Below are positions 33,482 through 42,392 of a DNA stretch of 64,000 nucleotides, piece after piece; the first letter of the stretch is position 1, and every line of letters begins with the position of its first letter. The position numbers and the translations under genes were made by a program. The notes under the pieces are model-generated. The model had not been told where the DNA came from. It ran no database searches and saw nothing but the letters and a program-made list of their open reading frames with translations. This DNA comes from Blattabacterium cuenoti (GTDB taxonomy: Bacteria > Bacteroidota > Bacteroidia > Flavobacteriales > Blattabacteriaceae): positions 293,501 through 357,500 of the forward strand of contig NZ_CP059197.1 in the NCBI RefSeq assembly GCF_014251735.1, in the 5' to 3' direction.

Positions 33482-35884
33482 ATGTTACTAAAAAATATAT
33501 TTACCGAATCTGGATTCGAGTCTGAAGCAGAATTTATTCCTTTAATGAGTCAAGATGAAGAAGATCAGCTTCTTAAAGATGATATTCCGGAACAATTATG
33601 TATATTAACAGTGAGAAATATGGTTTTGTATTCCGGAATTGTTTTTCCCATTATAGCAGGAAAAAGTGGATCTATTCAATTATTACAAGATGCTTATGGA
33701 TTGGATAAAACCGTTGGGGTATTAACACAGAAAAATTCCGGAATAGAAAATCTTAGTGAAAAAGATTTATACTCTATAGGAACAGTGGCTAAAATATTGA
33801 AGTTATTGAAAATGCCTGATGGAAATACCACTGTGATTTTACAGGGAAAAAGAAGATTTAAGGTCAGTCGTTTTATTCAAAACGATCCATACTTTAAAGC
33901 AGAAATTATTGCTTTAGAAGAAAACAAACCTTCTTGTAAAGATAAGGAATACCTTGCTTTGGTCGAATCCATCAAAGAAATTGCCATAAAAATTATTCAG
34001 GATAATCCAAATATTCCATCAGAAGCAAGCATTGCTATTCGTAATATAGAAAGCCCTTCTTTTTTAATCAATTTCGTAGCAGCTAATATGAATTTAGCTA
34101 CTAGAGACAAACAAAAATTGTTAGAGTACGATGATCTAAAAAAGAGAGCTATGGAGACCCTACGTTTTCTCAATGTCGAACATCAACAAATCAAGTTAAA
34201 AAACGATATTCAGTCCCGTGTTCGTAGTGATATGGATCAGCAACAAAGAGAATATTTTCTACATCAACAAATTAAAGCGATACAAGAAGAGTTAGGAGAT
34301 ATTTCTTATGAAAAAGAGATTGATGAAATGCGTGCCAAAGCTTCAAGGAAAAAATGGTCGAAAGAGGCTAAAAAACAGTTTGATAGAGAGTTGCTAAAAA
34401 TGCAAAGAACTAATCCTCAAATGCCAGAATACACGGTTCAAAGAAATTATCTAGAATTGATGATTGATCTTCCTTGGGGGAAATACTCAAAAGATAGTTT
34501 TGATTTAGAATTTGCTCAGAAAATATTAGATAGAGATCATTATGGACTGGAAAAAGTTAAAGAACGTATTATAGAATATTTAGCCGTTTTAAAATTAAGA
34601 GGGGATATGCGTTCCCCTATTCTATGCTTTTATGGTCCACCTGGAGTGGGAAAAACTTCTTTGGGTAGATCTATAGCTACTGCACTTAAAAGAAAATACG
34701 TACGTATTTCTTTAGGTGGGTTACACGATGAATCTGAGATACGTGGTCATAGAAGAACTTATATTGGAGCTATGCCAGGAAGGCTCTTGCAATCTATACG
34801 AAAGGTAGGAACTTCCAATCCTGTTTTTGTTCTTGACGAAATTGATAAAATGGGTTTAGGAGCAAATGGAGATCCTTCTTCTGCCATGTTAGAAGTTTTG
34901 GATCCAGAACAAAATACCTCGTTTTACGACAATTTTTTGGAAATGGGTTATGATTTATCCAAAGTATTGTTTATCGCTACAGCAAATTCTCTTTCTAATA
35001 TACAACCAGCTCTTATAGATAGAATGGAGGTTATAGAGATGAATGGATATACGGTAGAGGAAAAAACCCAAATTGTCAAAAAACATATCCTCCCTAAACA
35101 ATTAAAAGAAAATGGATTGAGAAAATCTGATTTAGTACTTGGAAATCAACAAATTGAAAAAGTGATAGAAAGTTATACCAGAGAATCTGGTTTGAGAACT
35201 TTAGAAAAACATATGGCAAAATTAGCACGTTATGCTGCTAAGCATATTGCTATGGATAGGAAATATGTGAAACGTTTAAGTATTGAAAAAATAGAGGAAA
35301 TTCTTGGAATTCCAAATGATCCGGATCGTTATGAAGAAAATAAAGTTCCAGGCGTTGTGACAGGTTTAGCTTGGACTAATTTTGGTGGAGATATTTTATA
35401 CATCGAATCCAGTTTATCCAAGGGAAAAGGAAATTTAAGTATTACTGGAAATTTAGGAGAAGTCATGAAAGAATCCGCTACAATCGCCTTGCAATATATT
35501 AAAGCTCATTATAAGGATTTTAACATAGATCCAAAAATGTTCGAAGAACAAAATGTACACGTTCATGTTCCTGAAGGGGCTGTCCCTAAAGATGGTCCAT
35601 CTGCAGGAATTACTATGTTAACTTCGTTAGTATCAAGTTATACTAAAAGAAAATTAAGGCCTCATTTAGCTATGACAGGAGAAATTACTTTAAGAGGAAA
35701 GGTTCTTCCAGTAGGAGGAATAAAAGAAAAAATTCTAGCTGCTAAACGGGCTAATATAAAAGAAATTATCCTTTCACAGGATAATAAAAAAGATGTAGAA
35801 GAAATTAAACAAGACCACTTAAAGGGATTAACCTTTGATTATGTTAGAGACATGAATGATGTGATTCATTTAGCCCTGATATAG
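33482..35884 (+). CDS. lon: ATP-dependent protease Lon
   Basis: Lon degrades misfolded and regulatory proteins in the cytoplasm. It has 800 residues. The N-terminal substrate-binding domain covers about 40-240. The AAA+ module has Walker A GPPGVGKTSLGRS near 385 and Walker B FVLDEIDKMG near 448. The C-terminal Ser-Lys protease has the catalytic serine in PKDGPSAGIT near 705 and lysine in PVGGIKEKILAAKR near 745. All catalytic residues are intact. Start ATG 33482; a candidate promoter and hairpin occupy the 157-base spacer upstream. lysA follows after eight bases. Confidence 0.97.
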   Translation: MLLKNIFTESGFESEAEFIPLMSQDEEDQLLKDDIPEQLCILTVRNMVLYSGIVFPIIAGKSGSIQLLQDAYGLDKTVGVLTQKNSGIENLSEKDLYSIGTVAKILKLLKMPDGNTTVILQGKRRFKVSRFIQNDPYFKAEIIALEENKPSCKDKEYLALVESIKEIAIKIIQDNPNIPSEASIAIRNIESPSFLINFVAANMNLATRDKQKLLEYDDLKKRAMETLRFLNVEHQQIKLKNDIQSRVRSDMDQQQREYFLHQQIKAIQEELGDISYEKEIDEMRAKASRKKWSKEAKKQFDRELLKMQRTNPQMPEYTVQRNYLELMIDLPWGKYSKDSFDLEFAQKILDRDHYGLEKVKERIIEYLAVLKLRGDMRSPILCFYGPPGVGKTSLGRSIATALKRKYVRISLGGLHDESEIRGHRRTYIGAMPGRLLQSIRKVGTSNPVFVLDEIDKMGLGANGDPSSAMLEVLDPEQNTSFYDNFLEMGYDLSKVLFIATANSLSNIQPALIDRMEVIEMNGYTVEEKTQIVKKHILPKQLKENGLRKSDLVLGNQQIEKVIESYTRESGLRTLEKHMAKLARYAAKHIAMDRKYVKRLSIEKIEEILGIPNDPDRYEENKVPGVVTGLAWTNFGGDILYIESSLSKGKGNLSITGNLGEVMKESATIALQYIKAHYKDFNIDPKMFEEQNVHVHVPEGAVPKDGPSAGITMLTSLVSSYTKRKLRPHLAMTGEITLRGKVLPVGGIKEKILAAKRANIKEIILSQDNKKDVEEIKQDHLKGLTFDYVRDMNDVIHLALI

Positions 35885-35892
35885 ATAGAATT

Positions 35893-37125
35893 ATGAATGA
35901 CAATAAGAAGAATTATTCAGTTTCTAGAGACCAGTTAATGCAACTAGGGAAAAAATACGGAACTCCTCTTTATATATATGATTCTGAAAAAATAGAAAGA
36001 CAATATATAAAGATGAAGAAGGCTTTTAGTGAAGTTCCACATTTAAGAATTAACTATGCTTGTAAAGCAAACACTAATTTGAATGTTTTAAAATTTTTAC
36101 AAAAGTTAGGAAGTGGATTAGATACCGTTTCTATTCAAGAAGTAGAACTAGGGTTAAGAGCTGGATTTTCTCCAAAACATATTATATTCACTCCAAATTG
36201 TGTCTCTATACAAGAAGTAAACAAAGCCGTTTATTTCGGAGTGCGAATTAACATAGATAATCTATCTATTTTAGAACAGTTTGGAAGTGATAATCCGAAT
36301 TATCCTGTAGGAATCAGAATCAATCCTCATATTATGGCAGGAGGAAATTATAAAATTTCAGTTGGACATGTCGATTCGAAATTCGGAATATCTTACTATC
36401 AAATTCCTCATCTGAAAAGGATATTAAAAAATACAGGACTAAAAATAGAGGGATTTCATATGCATACAGGGTCTGATATCTCAGATATAGAAGCATTTTT
36501 ACAAGGAGCTCAAGTAATATTTCAAATAGCTTTAAATTTTACAGATATTGATTATATAGATTTTGGAAGTGGATTTAAAGTTCCATATACAAAAAATGAT
36601 ATAAAAACGGATTTGAATTTTTTAAGTCGTTCCATTATAGAAAAGTTTGAAACTTTTTGCAAAGTGTATGGAAAAAAATTGACTTTGATATGGGAACCAG
36701 GAAAATTTTTGGTTAGTGAATCTGGGTACTTTTTAGTTCATGTTAATGTCATTAAACATACCACTTCTACAGTATTTGCTGGAGTAGACTCCGGTTTTAA
36801 TCACTTTATTCGTCCCATGTTTTATGATGCTTATCACTGCATTGAAAATATTTCTAATCCTAACGGACGTTCTCGTTTCTACACAGTGGTAGGATATATT
36901 TGTGAGTCGGATACATTTGGATTCAATCGTCAAATTGCAGAAATCCGTGAAGGGGATATTTTATGTATTAAAAATGCAGGAGCTTACTGTTTTTCTATGT
37001 CCTCTAATTATAATTCTCGTTATAGACCTTCTGAAGTTATGATTGTCAAAGGACAAGATTTTCTGATTAGAAGAAGAGAAACTATGCAAGATCTTCTTAG
37101 AAATATTGTAGAAATACAAATTTAG
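35893..37125 (+). CDS. lysA: diaminopimelate decarboxylase
   Basis: LysA makes L-lysine from meso-diaminopimelate, the last lysine step. The PLP lysine is in [10 protein letters not shown] near residue 59. Glycine-rich VDSKFGIS and [10 protein letters not shown] follow, with [12 protein letters not shown] near 275 and the dimer-contact motif ICESDTFG near 335. The length of 410 residues is normal. It lies eight bases downstream of lon. Its TAG stop ends on the first base of tRNA-Ser, so the tRNA is probably cut from the same transcript. Confidence 0.95.
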   Translation: MNDNKKNYSVSRDQLMQLGKKYGTPLYIYDSEKIERQYIKMKKAFSEVPHLRINYACKANTNLNVLKFLQKLGSGLDTVSIQEVELGLRAGFSPKHIIFTPNCVSIQEVNKAVYFGVRINIDNLSILEQFGSDNPNYPVGIRINPHIMAGGNYKISVGHVDSKFGISYYQIPHLKRILKNTGLKIEGFHMHTGSDISDIEAFLQGAQVIFQIALNFTDIDYIDFGSGFKVPYTKNDIKTDLNFLSRSIIEKFETFCKVYGKKLTLIWEPGKFLVSESGYFLVHVNVIKHTTSTVFAGVDSGFNHFIRPMFYDAYHCIENISNPNGRSRFYTVVGYICESDTFGFNRQIAEIREGDILCIKNAGAYCFSMSSNYNSRYRPSEVMIVKGQDFLIRRRETMQDLLRNIVEIQI

Positions 37126-37209
37126 GAGAGATGGCAGAGTGGTTAATTGCGTCGGTCTTGAAAACCGTTGAGGTTTTGACCTCCGGGGGTTCGAATCCCT
37201 CTCTCTCCG
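37125..37209 (+). tRNA. tRNA-Ser (anticodon TGA)
   Basis: The acceptor GGAGAGA (37125-37131) pairs with TCTCTCC (37202-37208), discriminator G37209. The anticodon loop CTTGAAA gives TGA. A long variable arm (TTGAGGTTTTGACCTC) marks a class II tRNA-Ser. The T-loop is TTCGAAT. Base 1 of the tRNA is the last base of the lysA stop codon. Confidence 0.96.
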
Positions 37210-37213
37210 CTAA

Positions 37214-37750
37214 TTAATGATGTGATGACGGATGAAAAAATATTTGTATATGATCTAATTCATTCCTTAAAACTTTTTGTTTTTCATCAAAAAAGGATGA
37301 AGATACAGGATCCTTTTTTTTTATAGAATATTGTAAGTATAGTTTATCATTTTTTTTTACTGGAATTTTGAAATGAAAGTTTCCTTTTAAATCTAATTTG
37401 GAGATCTTTTTATCCTCATCATTTATAAAATCTTTGAAATAAGTTTTATACTTTAAAAAATTATTAATAAATACATCTACTCCATAACTTATAGTGTGAT
37501 ATTTTTTTTTTTCATTCTGAATATTACTCAATCTTATAGTGCCCCATATTAAAAAATATCCATCTAAAGGAGCTTTTATTATATTATCAGAAATAAAAAA
37601 TCCTAATTCGGATGAATTACGATTTTTTTCATGATAATGAAATATGGAATTTTCATCCATATTTTGGAAATATTCTGGATTTTTTAATAAATTATCGTCA
37701 TTACATGAAAAAAATAACAAAAATAAGACAAATAGTAACTTATTTTTCAT
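37214..37750 (-). CDS. hypothetical protein, probable lipoprotein
   Basis: I do not recognise this 178-residue protein. It starts with a short basic stretch and a hydrophobic segment ending LLFFSC, followed by NDDN. That looks like a lipoprotein signal with Cys16 as the lipid anchor. An Asp-rich +2 region is common on Bacteroidetes surface lipoproteins. The rest is charged and aromatic, with probable beta strands (GYFLIWGTIRL, DKLYLQYSIKKK). It overlaps the end of metG by 11 bases on the same strand, so it is probably cotranscribed with metG. Its stop lies five bases from tRNA-Ser. Confidence 0.65.
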   Translation of the reverse strand: MKNKLLFVLFLLFFSCNDDNLLKNPEYFQNMDENSIFHYHEKNRNSSELGFFISDNIIKAPLDGYFLIWGTIRLSNIQNEKKKYHTISYGVDVFINNFLKYKTYFKDFINDEDKKISKLDLKGNFHFKIPVKKNDKLYLQYSIKKKDPVSSSFFDEKQKVLRNELDHIQIFFHPSSHH

Positions 37751-39428
37751 AAGTCACTTTTCCTAATTTTTCTAGTTGTTTTTCAACACTTTTATTTGTT
37801 ATTTTGTTAAATAACAATGTAGACTTTCCTAAAACATGTCCTGGACATAAAATTTCTTCCACATTTTCTATTTTTTTCCAAAAAAAAACTTCCAAACGAA
37901 GCATTTTTAATAATTTATTGGCCGTATATGGAAGAAAAGGCTCTGCTAATTGCGCTAACATTCCAACGATTTGTAAAGAAACGTAAAGAATAGTCTCTAC
38001 CCGTCGTTCCTTTTTTACATTCCAAGGTTCCTCTTCCGTTAAATACTTGTTTCCAAGCCTAGCTAAATCCATAAAACAAATTAAAGCTTCACGAAATCGA
38101 AAGGATTCGATCAAATCACCTATATTATCCGGATATCTACTGATTTTTTTTAAAATAGATTTATCGGTGATGGAAAAAAGACCAGGATTGGGAACAATCC
38201 CATTGTTGTATTTTTGAATTAAAGTCAGACTACGATTAACAAAATTTCCTAATATAGCTACCAACTCCGTATTATTTATTCTTTGAAAATCCTTCCAATT
38301 AAAATTGTTATCTTTTTTTTCTGGCATATTAGCTATAAGAATGTAACGAAGTGTATCTTGTTGATTGGGAAAATCCCTTAAGTATTCATGAAGCCATACC
38401 CCCCAATTTCTAGAAGTAGAAATTTTTTCATTTTCTAAATTGAGGAATTCATTAGCAAGGATTTTATCCGGTAAAATATATCCATGATTATATGCTTTAA
38501 GTATAGATGGAAAGATGATGCAATGAAATACAATATTATCTTTTCCTATAAATTGAATTAATTTTGTCCTTTTATCTTTCCAATAAGGTTTCCAGTCTTT
38601 CTTTTTCCGTTTTGCCCATTCTATAGTAGAAGAAATATAACCTATAGTTGCCTCAAACCATACATATAAAACTTTTCCTATCTCTTTTGGAATAGGAATT
38701 CCCCAATCCAGATCTCTTGTAATAGCACGAGGCTGTAACCCTTGATCTAACCAAGATTTAGCTTGTCCATAAACATTCACTTTCCAATCTTGTTGATGAT
38801 CCGTTAAAATCCATTTTTTCAAAAAATTTTGATATTCATTTAATGGAAAATACCAATGTTTAGTTTTTTTCAAAACGGGAGTGCTTCCACTTATAGTAGA
38901 CATAGGACTGATTAATTCTTCAGGACTTAACGAAGAACCACAACTTTCGCATTGATCTCCATAAGCTTCCTTATGTTCACAATGAGGACAAATTCCAGAT
39001 ATATATCTATCCGCTAAAAATTGTTTAGCTTGATTATCATAGTATTGTTCAGATACTTTTTCAAATATTTTTTTTTCTTTATGTAGCTTTTTGAAAAAAG
39101 AAGTAGAAATTTTTTGATGAATAACTGTAGAAGTTCTGGAATAGTTATCAAAATGTATTCCAAAATTGTCAAAACAATCTTTAATCATGAAATGATATTT
39201 ATTGACTATTTCTTTAGGAGTCGTATTTTCTTTTTTAGCTTGTATCGTAATAGGTACGCCATGTTCATCGGAACCACATATAAAAATAACCTCTTTTTTT
39301 TTCCGTCTAAGATAACGAACAAAGATATCTGCAGGTAAATATACCCCAGCTAAATGTCCTATATGAATGGGTCCATTAGCATATGGAAAAGCAGCAGTTA
39401 CTGTATATTTATTATTTGATTTTTTCAT
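37740..39428 (-). CDS. metG: methionyl-tRNA synthetase, lacking the C-terminal tRNA-binding domain
   Basis: MetG charges initiator and elongator tRNA-Met. The HIGH motif is in PYANGPIHIGHLAG near residue 14. The zinc knuckle is CPHCEHKEAYGDQCESC near 145. The KMSKS-type motif is NEKISTSRNWG near 330, and the alpha-helical anticodon domain follows. The protein ends at residue 562, just after VEKQLEKLGKV. Flavobacterial and E. coli MetG are about 680-690 residues and continue with a Trbp111-like OB-fold domain, which is missing here. The following gene is unrelated, so the domain has been lost. Confidence 0.95.
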   Translation of the reverse strand: MKKSNNKYTVTAAFPYANGPIHIGHLAGVYLPADIFVRYLRRKKKEVIFICGSDEHGVPITIQAKKENTTPKEIVNKYHFMIKDCFDNFGIHFDNYSRTSTVIHQKISTSFFKKLHKEKKIFEKVSEQYYDNQAKQFLADRYISGICPHCEHKEAYGDQCESCGSSLSPEELISPMSTISGSTPVLKKTKHWYFPLNEYQNFLKKWILTDHQQDWKVNVYGQAKSWLDQGLQPRAITRDLDWGIPIPKEIGKVLYVWFEATIGYISSTIEWAKRKKKDWKPYWKDKRTKLIQFIGKDNIVFHCIIFPSILKAYNHGYILPDKILANEFLNLENEKISTSRNWGVWLHEYLRDFPNQQDTLRYILIANMPEKKDNNFNWKDFQRINNTELVAILGNFVNRSLTLIQKYNNGIVPNPGLFSITDKSILKKISRYPDNIGDLIESFRFREALICFMDLARLGNKYLTEEEPWNVKKERRVETILYVSLQIVGMLAQLAEPFLPYTANKLLKMLRLEVFFWKKIENVEEILCPGHVLGKSTLLFNKITNKSVEKQLEKLGKVTYEK

Positions 39429-39507
39429 ACATCTAGCATAGATAATAGGAAAACGGTTGTGATTAAAAACCCCTTTTTCCTACATATTTACATAATAAAA
39501 ATAAAAT

Positions 39508-40434
39508 ATGAATAATAAAAAATTATTTTTAATAGATACATACACGATTCTTTATCAAGGCTATTATGCATATATAAAAAATCCTCTTTTTACTTCACAA
39601 GGAATAAACACTTCTCCTATCATACATTTTACTTATTTGTTAATTAATACTTTAAATGAGGAAAAACCCTCTTATATGGCCGCTTTTTTTGATACCAGTC
39701 AAAAAACTTTTCGCAAAAAAGAATATCCTAAATATAAAGCTCATAGAAAAAAAACTCCAAGAGATATTTCTATTGCTATGCCTTATGTTATAAATATTTT
39801 AAAGTCTTTTCGAATTTCATCCTTTTACGCAAAAGATGGATACGAGGCAGACGATCTCATCGGAACTATAGCAAAAGAAGCAGAAAAAAAAGGATATATG
39901 ATTTATATAATTACTTTGGACAAAGATTTTAGCCAACTTGTCACAAAAAACATCCATATTTATAGACCTCCTTTTAAAGGAAATCCGAAAAAAATATTAG
40001 GAATTGAGGAAATAAAAGAAAAATTTGGAGTGATAGAGCCTAAACAAGTTATAGATTTATGGAGTATGATGGGAGATTCTTCTGACAATATCCCAGGATT
40101 ACCAGGAATAGGAGAAAAATATGCTAGAAAATTTATTCAAAAGTATGGAAGTCTTGAAAAATTTTTAAATTCGACCCATGATCTTAGCGGAAAGATTAAA
40201 AAAAATATTGAAAATAATAAAGAATTAGGTATTCTATCTAAAAGATTAGTAACCATTGTTACTAATGTTCCCCTTTTTTATTTTCAAGAGGAAAAATTTT
40301 ATGTCAAAAAACCCAATTGGAATTCCATAAGAAAAATATTTTGTGAACTTGAATTTCAAAGATTATTAAAAAAGGCTTACCAATTTATTCTTTACAAAAG
40401 AAAAGAATGGAATGATCACCCATTCCATTCTTAA
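39508..40434 (+). CDS. polA: DNA polymerase I reduced to its 5'-3' exonuclease (FEN) domain
   Basis: The 308 residues match only the N-terminal 5' nuclease of DNA polymerase I, the part that removes RNA primers and flaps. Acidic metal ligands are in place: LFLIDTYTILYQGYYA, AAFFDTSQKTFRKKEYPKYKAHRK, EADDLIGTIA, TLDKDFSQLV, and SMMGDSSDNIPGLPGIGEK (the helix-hairpin-helix region). The 3'-5' exonuclease and polymerase domains, normally another 600 residues, are absent; the next gene (nadD) is convergent. The final codons form half of a terminator hairpin (40403-40432). The enzyme is probably active as a nuclease, with gap filling left to another polymerase. Confidence 0.93.
   Translation: MNNKKLFLIDTYTILYQGYYAYIKNPLFTSQGINTSPIIHFTYLLINTLNEEKPSYMAAFFDTSQKTFRKKEYPKYKAHRKKTPRDISIAMPYVINILKSFRISSFYAKDGYEADDLIGTIAKEAEKKGYMIYIITLDKDFSQLVTKNIHIYRPPFKGNPKKILGIEEIKEKFGVIEPKQVIDLWSMMGDSSDNIPGLPGIGEKYARKFIQKYGSLEKFLNSTHDLSGKIKKNIENNKELGILSKRLVTIVTNVPLFYFQEEKFYVKKPNWNSIRKIFCELEFQRLLKKAYQFILYKRKEWNDHPFHS
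40403..40432. terminator. bidirectional terminator hairpin in overlapping polA and nadD ends
   Basis: AAGAATGGAATG (40403-40414) and CATTCCATTCTT (40421-40432) are perfect 12-base arms around a six-base loop. The hairpin contains the last codons of polA and reaches into the nadD stop. The minus strand continues T-rich (TTCTTTTG); the plus strand continues AATTTGATTTT. It can end transcription from both sides. Confidence 0.6.
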
Positions 40435-41008
40435 TTTGATTTTATATAAAATTTATGTTTTTTCATATACTTCCATACTTTTGGTTGAAGCAAAGGTTTT
40501 ATATTCTTTCCTTTTTGAATAGAATTTCGAATAAAAGAAGAAGATATTTCAATCATAGGCGCTTTCAAAAGATAGATATTTTCCTTTTTAAAAAAATGAT
40601 TAGAGAAATAACCAATACGGGGGTACACAAAAATATCATATTTATTTAAAATAATTTTATAACTCTTCCATTTTTTTAATGAATATAAAGTATCTCTTCC
40701 TATAATGAGAGTAAATTTATCTTTAGGATATTTTTTCTCTATTACATCAAGCGTATGAATCGTATAAGAAGGAGAATATCCAGATTCTATATCTAGAACA
40801 CTCATTTTTTTATAATCTTCAACGGCGATGCGTACCATCTTCATTCTATGGACATAATCTAAAAGATCCGTTTTTTTTTTAGTGGATTTTTTGGAGAAAC
40901 CACAAACCAAATATGATCGATATCCAAAAATTCTACTATGTGATTAGCAAGGATTACATGACCTAAATGAATGGGATTAAATGATCCAAAAAAAAGTCCT
41001 ATTTTCAT
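40431..41008 (-). pseudogene. nadD: nicotinate-nucleotide adenylyltransferase, frameshifted at a poly(A) tract
   Basis: NadD makes NaAD from nicotinate mononucleotide and ATP for NAD synthesis. The N-terminal frame starts at ATG 41008 and encodes the nucleotidyltransferase motif [14 protein letters not shown], running to NPLKKK. A run of ten A on the coding strand (40871-40880) then puts it out of frame, with a TAG stop four codons on. The other frame resumes exactly where the family continues ([16 protein letters not shown]) and carries IIGRDTLYSLKKW, the ISSSFIRNSI motif and the normal C-terminus. One more A, or two fewer, would restore a protein of about 192 residues. It may be a true loss, may be rescued by slippage on the A tract, or may reflect a homopolymer sequencing error. 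Confidence 0.85.
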
Positions 41009-41016
41009 GCTGATAC

Positions 41017-41050
41017 AAAAAAAATATCGAGCGGAATTCTCGATATTTTT
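41017..41050 (-). terminator. intrinsic terminator of the porin gene
   Basis: On the plus strand AAAAATATCGAG (41020-41031) and CTCGATATTTTT (41039-41050) form perfect 12-base arms with a seven-base loop. On the minus strand the stem is followed by eight T residues (41024-41017). It lies 15 bases after the porin stop and directly upstream of the nadD start. Confidence 0.8.
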
Positions 41051-41064
41051 ATTTTCATATTGTT

Positions 41065-42258
41065 TTAAAATAATTTGATGCGATAATTTAATCCCAAAGC
41101 CATATAATGAGCATTCTTATCTTCTTGTTTTATCAAATCGATATAATTAACTTGTTGTTTTTGATATAAAAAATATAAACTTAAATCATCCTTACAAGGC
41201 ATGTATTCTATCCCACCATAATAAGTATATGCTTTTTTGAGTAATTGATCTTGAAGCAGTCCATAAATTTCATGAATGTCTTTTTTAGATCTTCCAACTT
41301 CATATACTCCTTTCGCAAAGAAATTCCATTTCGGAATGAAATTATACTTAAATTTGAGAAAATAAGTTTTATATTTTATAGAGGCAAAATCCTTATAACT
41401 ATTATTTATAGAACGGAAAATTTTTGTAAAATAACCGTTTTTTTCTATATCCTCATCACTCAATATGTAATCTGCTTCTATAGAAATCGGTTTCAAATCT
41501 AATTTACTACCCAATGCTAATAATTTCCAAAATTTATCCTTTTCACTTTCTTGAAAAATAGAATAAGACGATCTACTTTGAATGGTGTTATTAAATAAAT
41601 TCCAATTCCAACTCGCCGAATATCCCATAGGATGATTGACTTTATCCGGGTACATTTCTTCATCTAATTTTCGAGAATGGCTATTTACAATCTGGAACTG
41701 TAATTCTTGATGTTTTTTCGGAGTATAAATAAAATTTATTCCAACAGGATTTTCCTTGTTTTTGTGTATATCAGGATACTGATAGATATGAAGATCTTTA
41801 GAGTTATATTCCATACTTCCAAAAGAAGCTGCTTGTTTTCCTATCAATAACGATAGTTGATCATTGTACTTATATTTCAAATAAGCCAAATCAATGATGA
41901 TGGGATCATATATCCGATGGTCTTCCGTATTATCTAGATCATCATCCTTATCCACATGGTCTTTCTTATTAAATTTTTGTACAAAACGATAACTGATTTT
42001 ATCATTCGCCTTTCCTATCAGGTCTAATTTCAAAGATTCTGTAGAAAAAGGAGATCCATCAAAAACATCTTTCTCTACTGTAGAATGAATACTACTCGTA
42101 AAATCTATGTACATATTAAAATTACGATGGGGATTTACATCTGTTTTCATTGTTTGTCTTAGCTTTTCTCCTTTTTTTATCATTTCACTATGGACATTAT
42201 GCCAAGGATAAAAAAATCCTAAAACAATAAAAAAAGAGATCATTCTTGTTTTTTTCAT
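41065..42258 (-). CDS. outer-membrane porin, phosphate-selective porin O/P-like
   Basis: This 397-residue protein begins with a signal peptide ([16 protein letters not shown], cleavage near VHS). The mature part is a string of amphipathic beta strands with alternating aromatic residues and ends in a terminal Phe ([10 protein letters not shown]), the outer-membrane insertion signal. Regions such as [20 protein letters not shown] resemble the OprP/porin O-P family. It probably forms a general or anion channel in the outer membrane. It stands alone with its own terminator, and ftsK is divergent. Family assignment is by pattern; substrate is unknown. Confidence 0.8.
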   Translation of the reverse strand: MKKTRMISFFIVLGFFYPWHNVHSEMIKKGEKLRQTMKTDVNPHRNFNMYIDFTSSIHSTVEKDVFDGSPFSTESLKLDLIGKANDKISYRFVQKFNKKDHVDKDDDLDNTEDHRIYDPIIIDLAYLKYKYNDQLSLLIGKQAASFGSMEYNSKDLHIYQYPDIHKNKENPVGINFIYTPKKHQELQFQIVNSHSRKLDEEMYPDKVNHPMGYSASWNWNLFNNTIQSRSSYSIFQESEKDKFWKLLALGSKLDLKPISIEADYILSDEDIEKNGYFTKIFRSINNSYKDFASIKYKTYFLKFKYNFIPKWNFFAKGVYEVGRSKKDIHEIYGLLQDQLLKKAYTYYGGIEYMPCKDDLSLYFLYQKQQVNYIDLIKQEDKNAHYMALGLNYRIKLF

Positions 42259-42347
42259 TTTTTTTTAATATTTATCGCAATGTTTTTATAATAGAATAGG
42301 TCTAATATAGCATAAAAAACTTTTTTTTCAAAGAAAGGGTCATTAAT

Positions 42348-42365
42348 TATCCATAATTATGGATA
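42348..42365. promoter_or_regulatory. perfect 18-base palindrome upstream of ftsK
   Basis: TATCCATAATTATGGATA is a perfect inverted repeat with no spacer, 27 bases before the ftsK ATG in the 134-base gap between the divergent porin and ftsK genes. It could be an operator or a leader hairpin. No promoter consensus is clear beside it. Confidence 0.35.
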
Positions 42366-42392
42366 TAAAGATGGAAATTCAAATTCAAAAAC

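Noticed and set aside
40431..40910. Independent short gene starting at TTG 40910
   Set aside because: Its first residues are read in the wrong frame of nadD; the true N-terminus is in the other frame from 41008.
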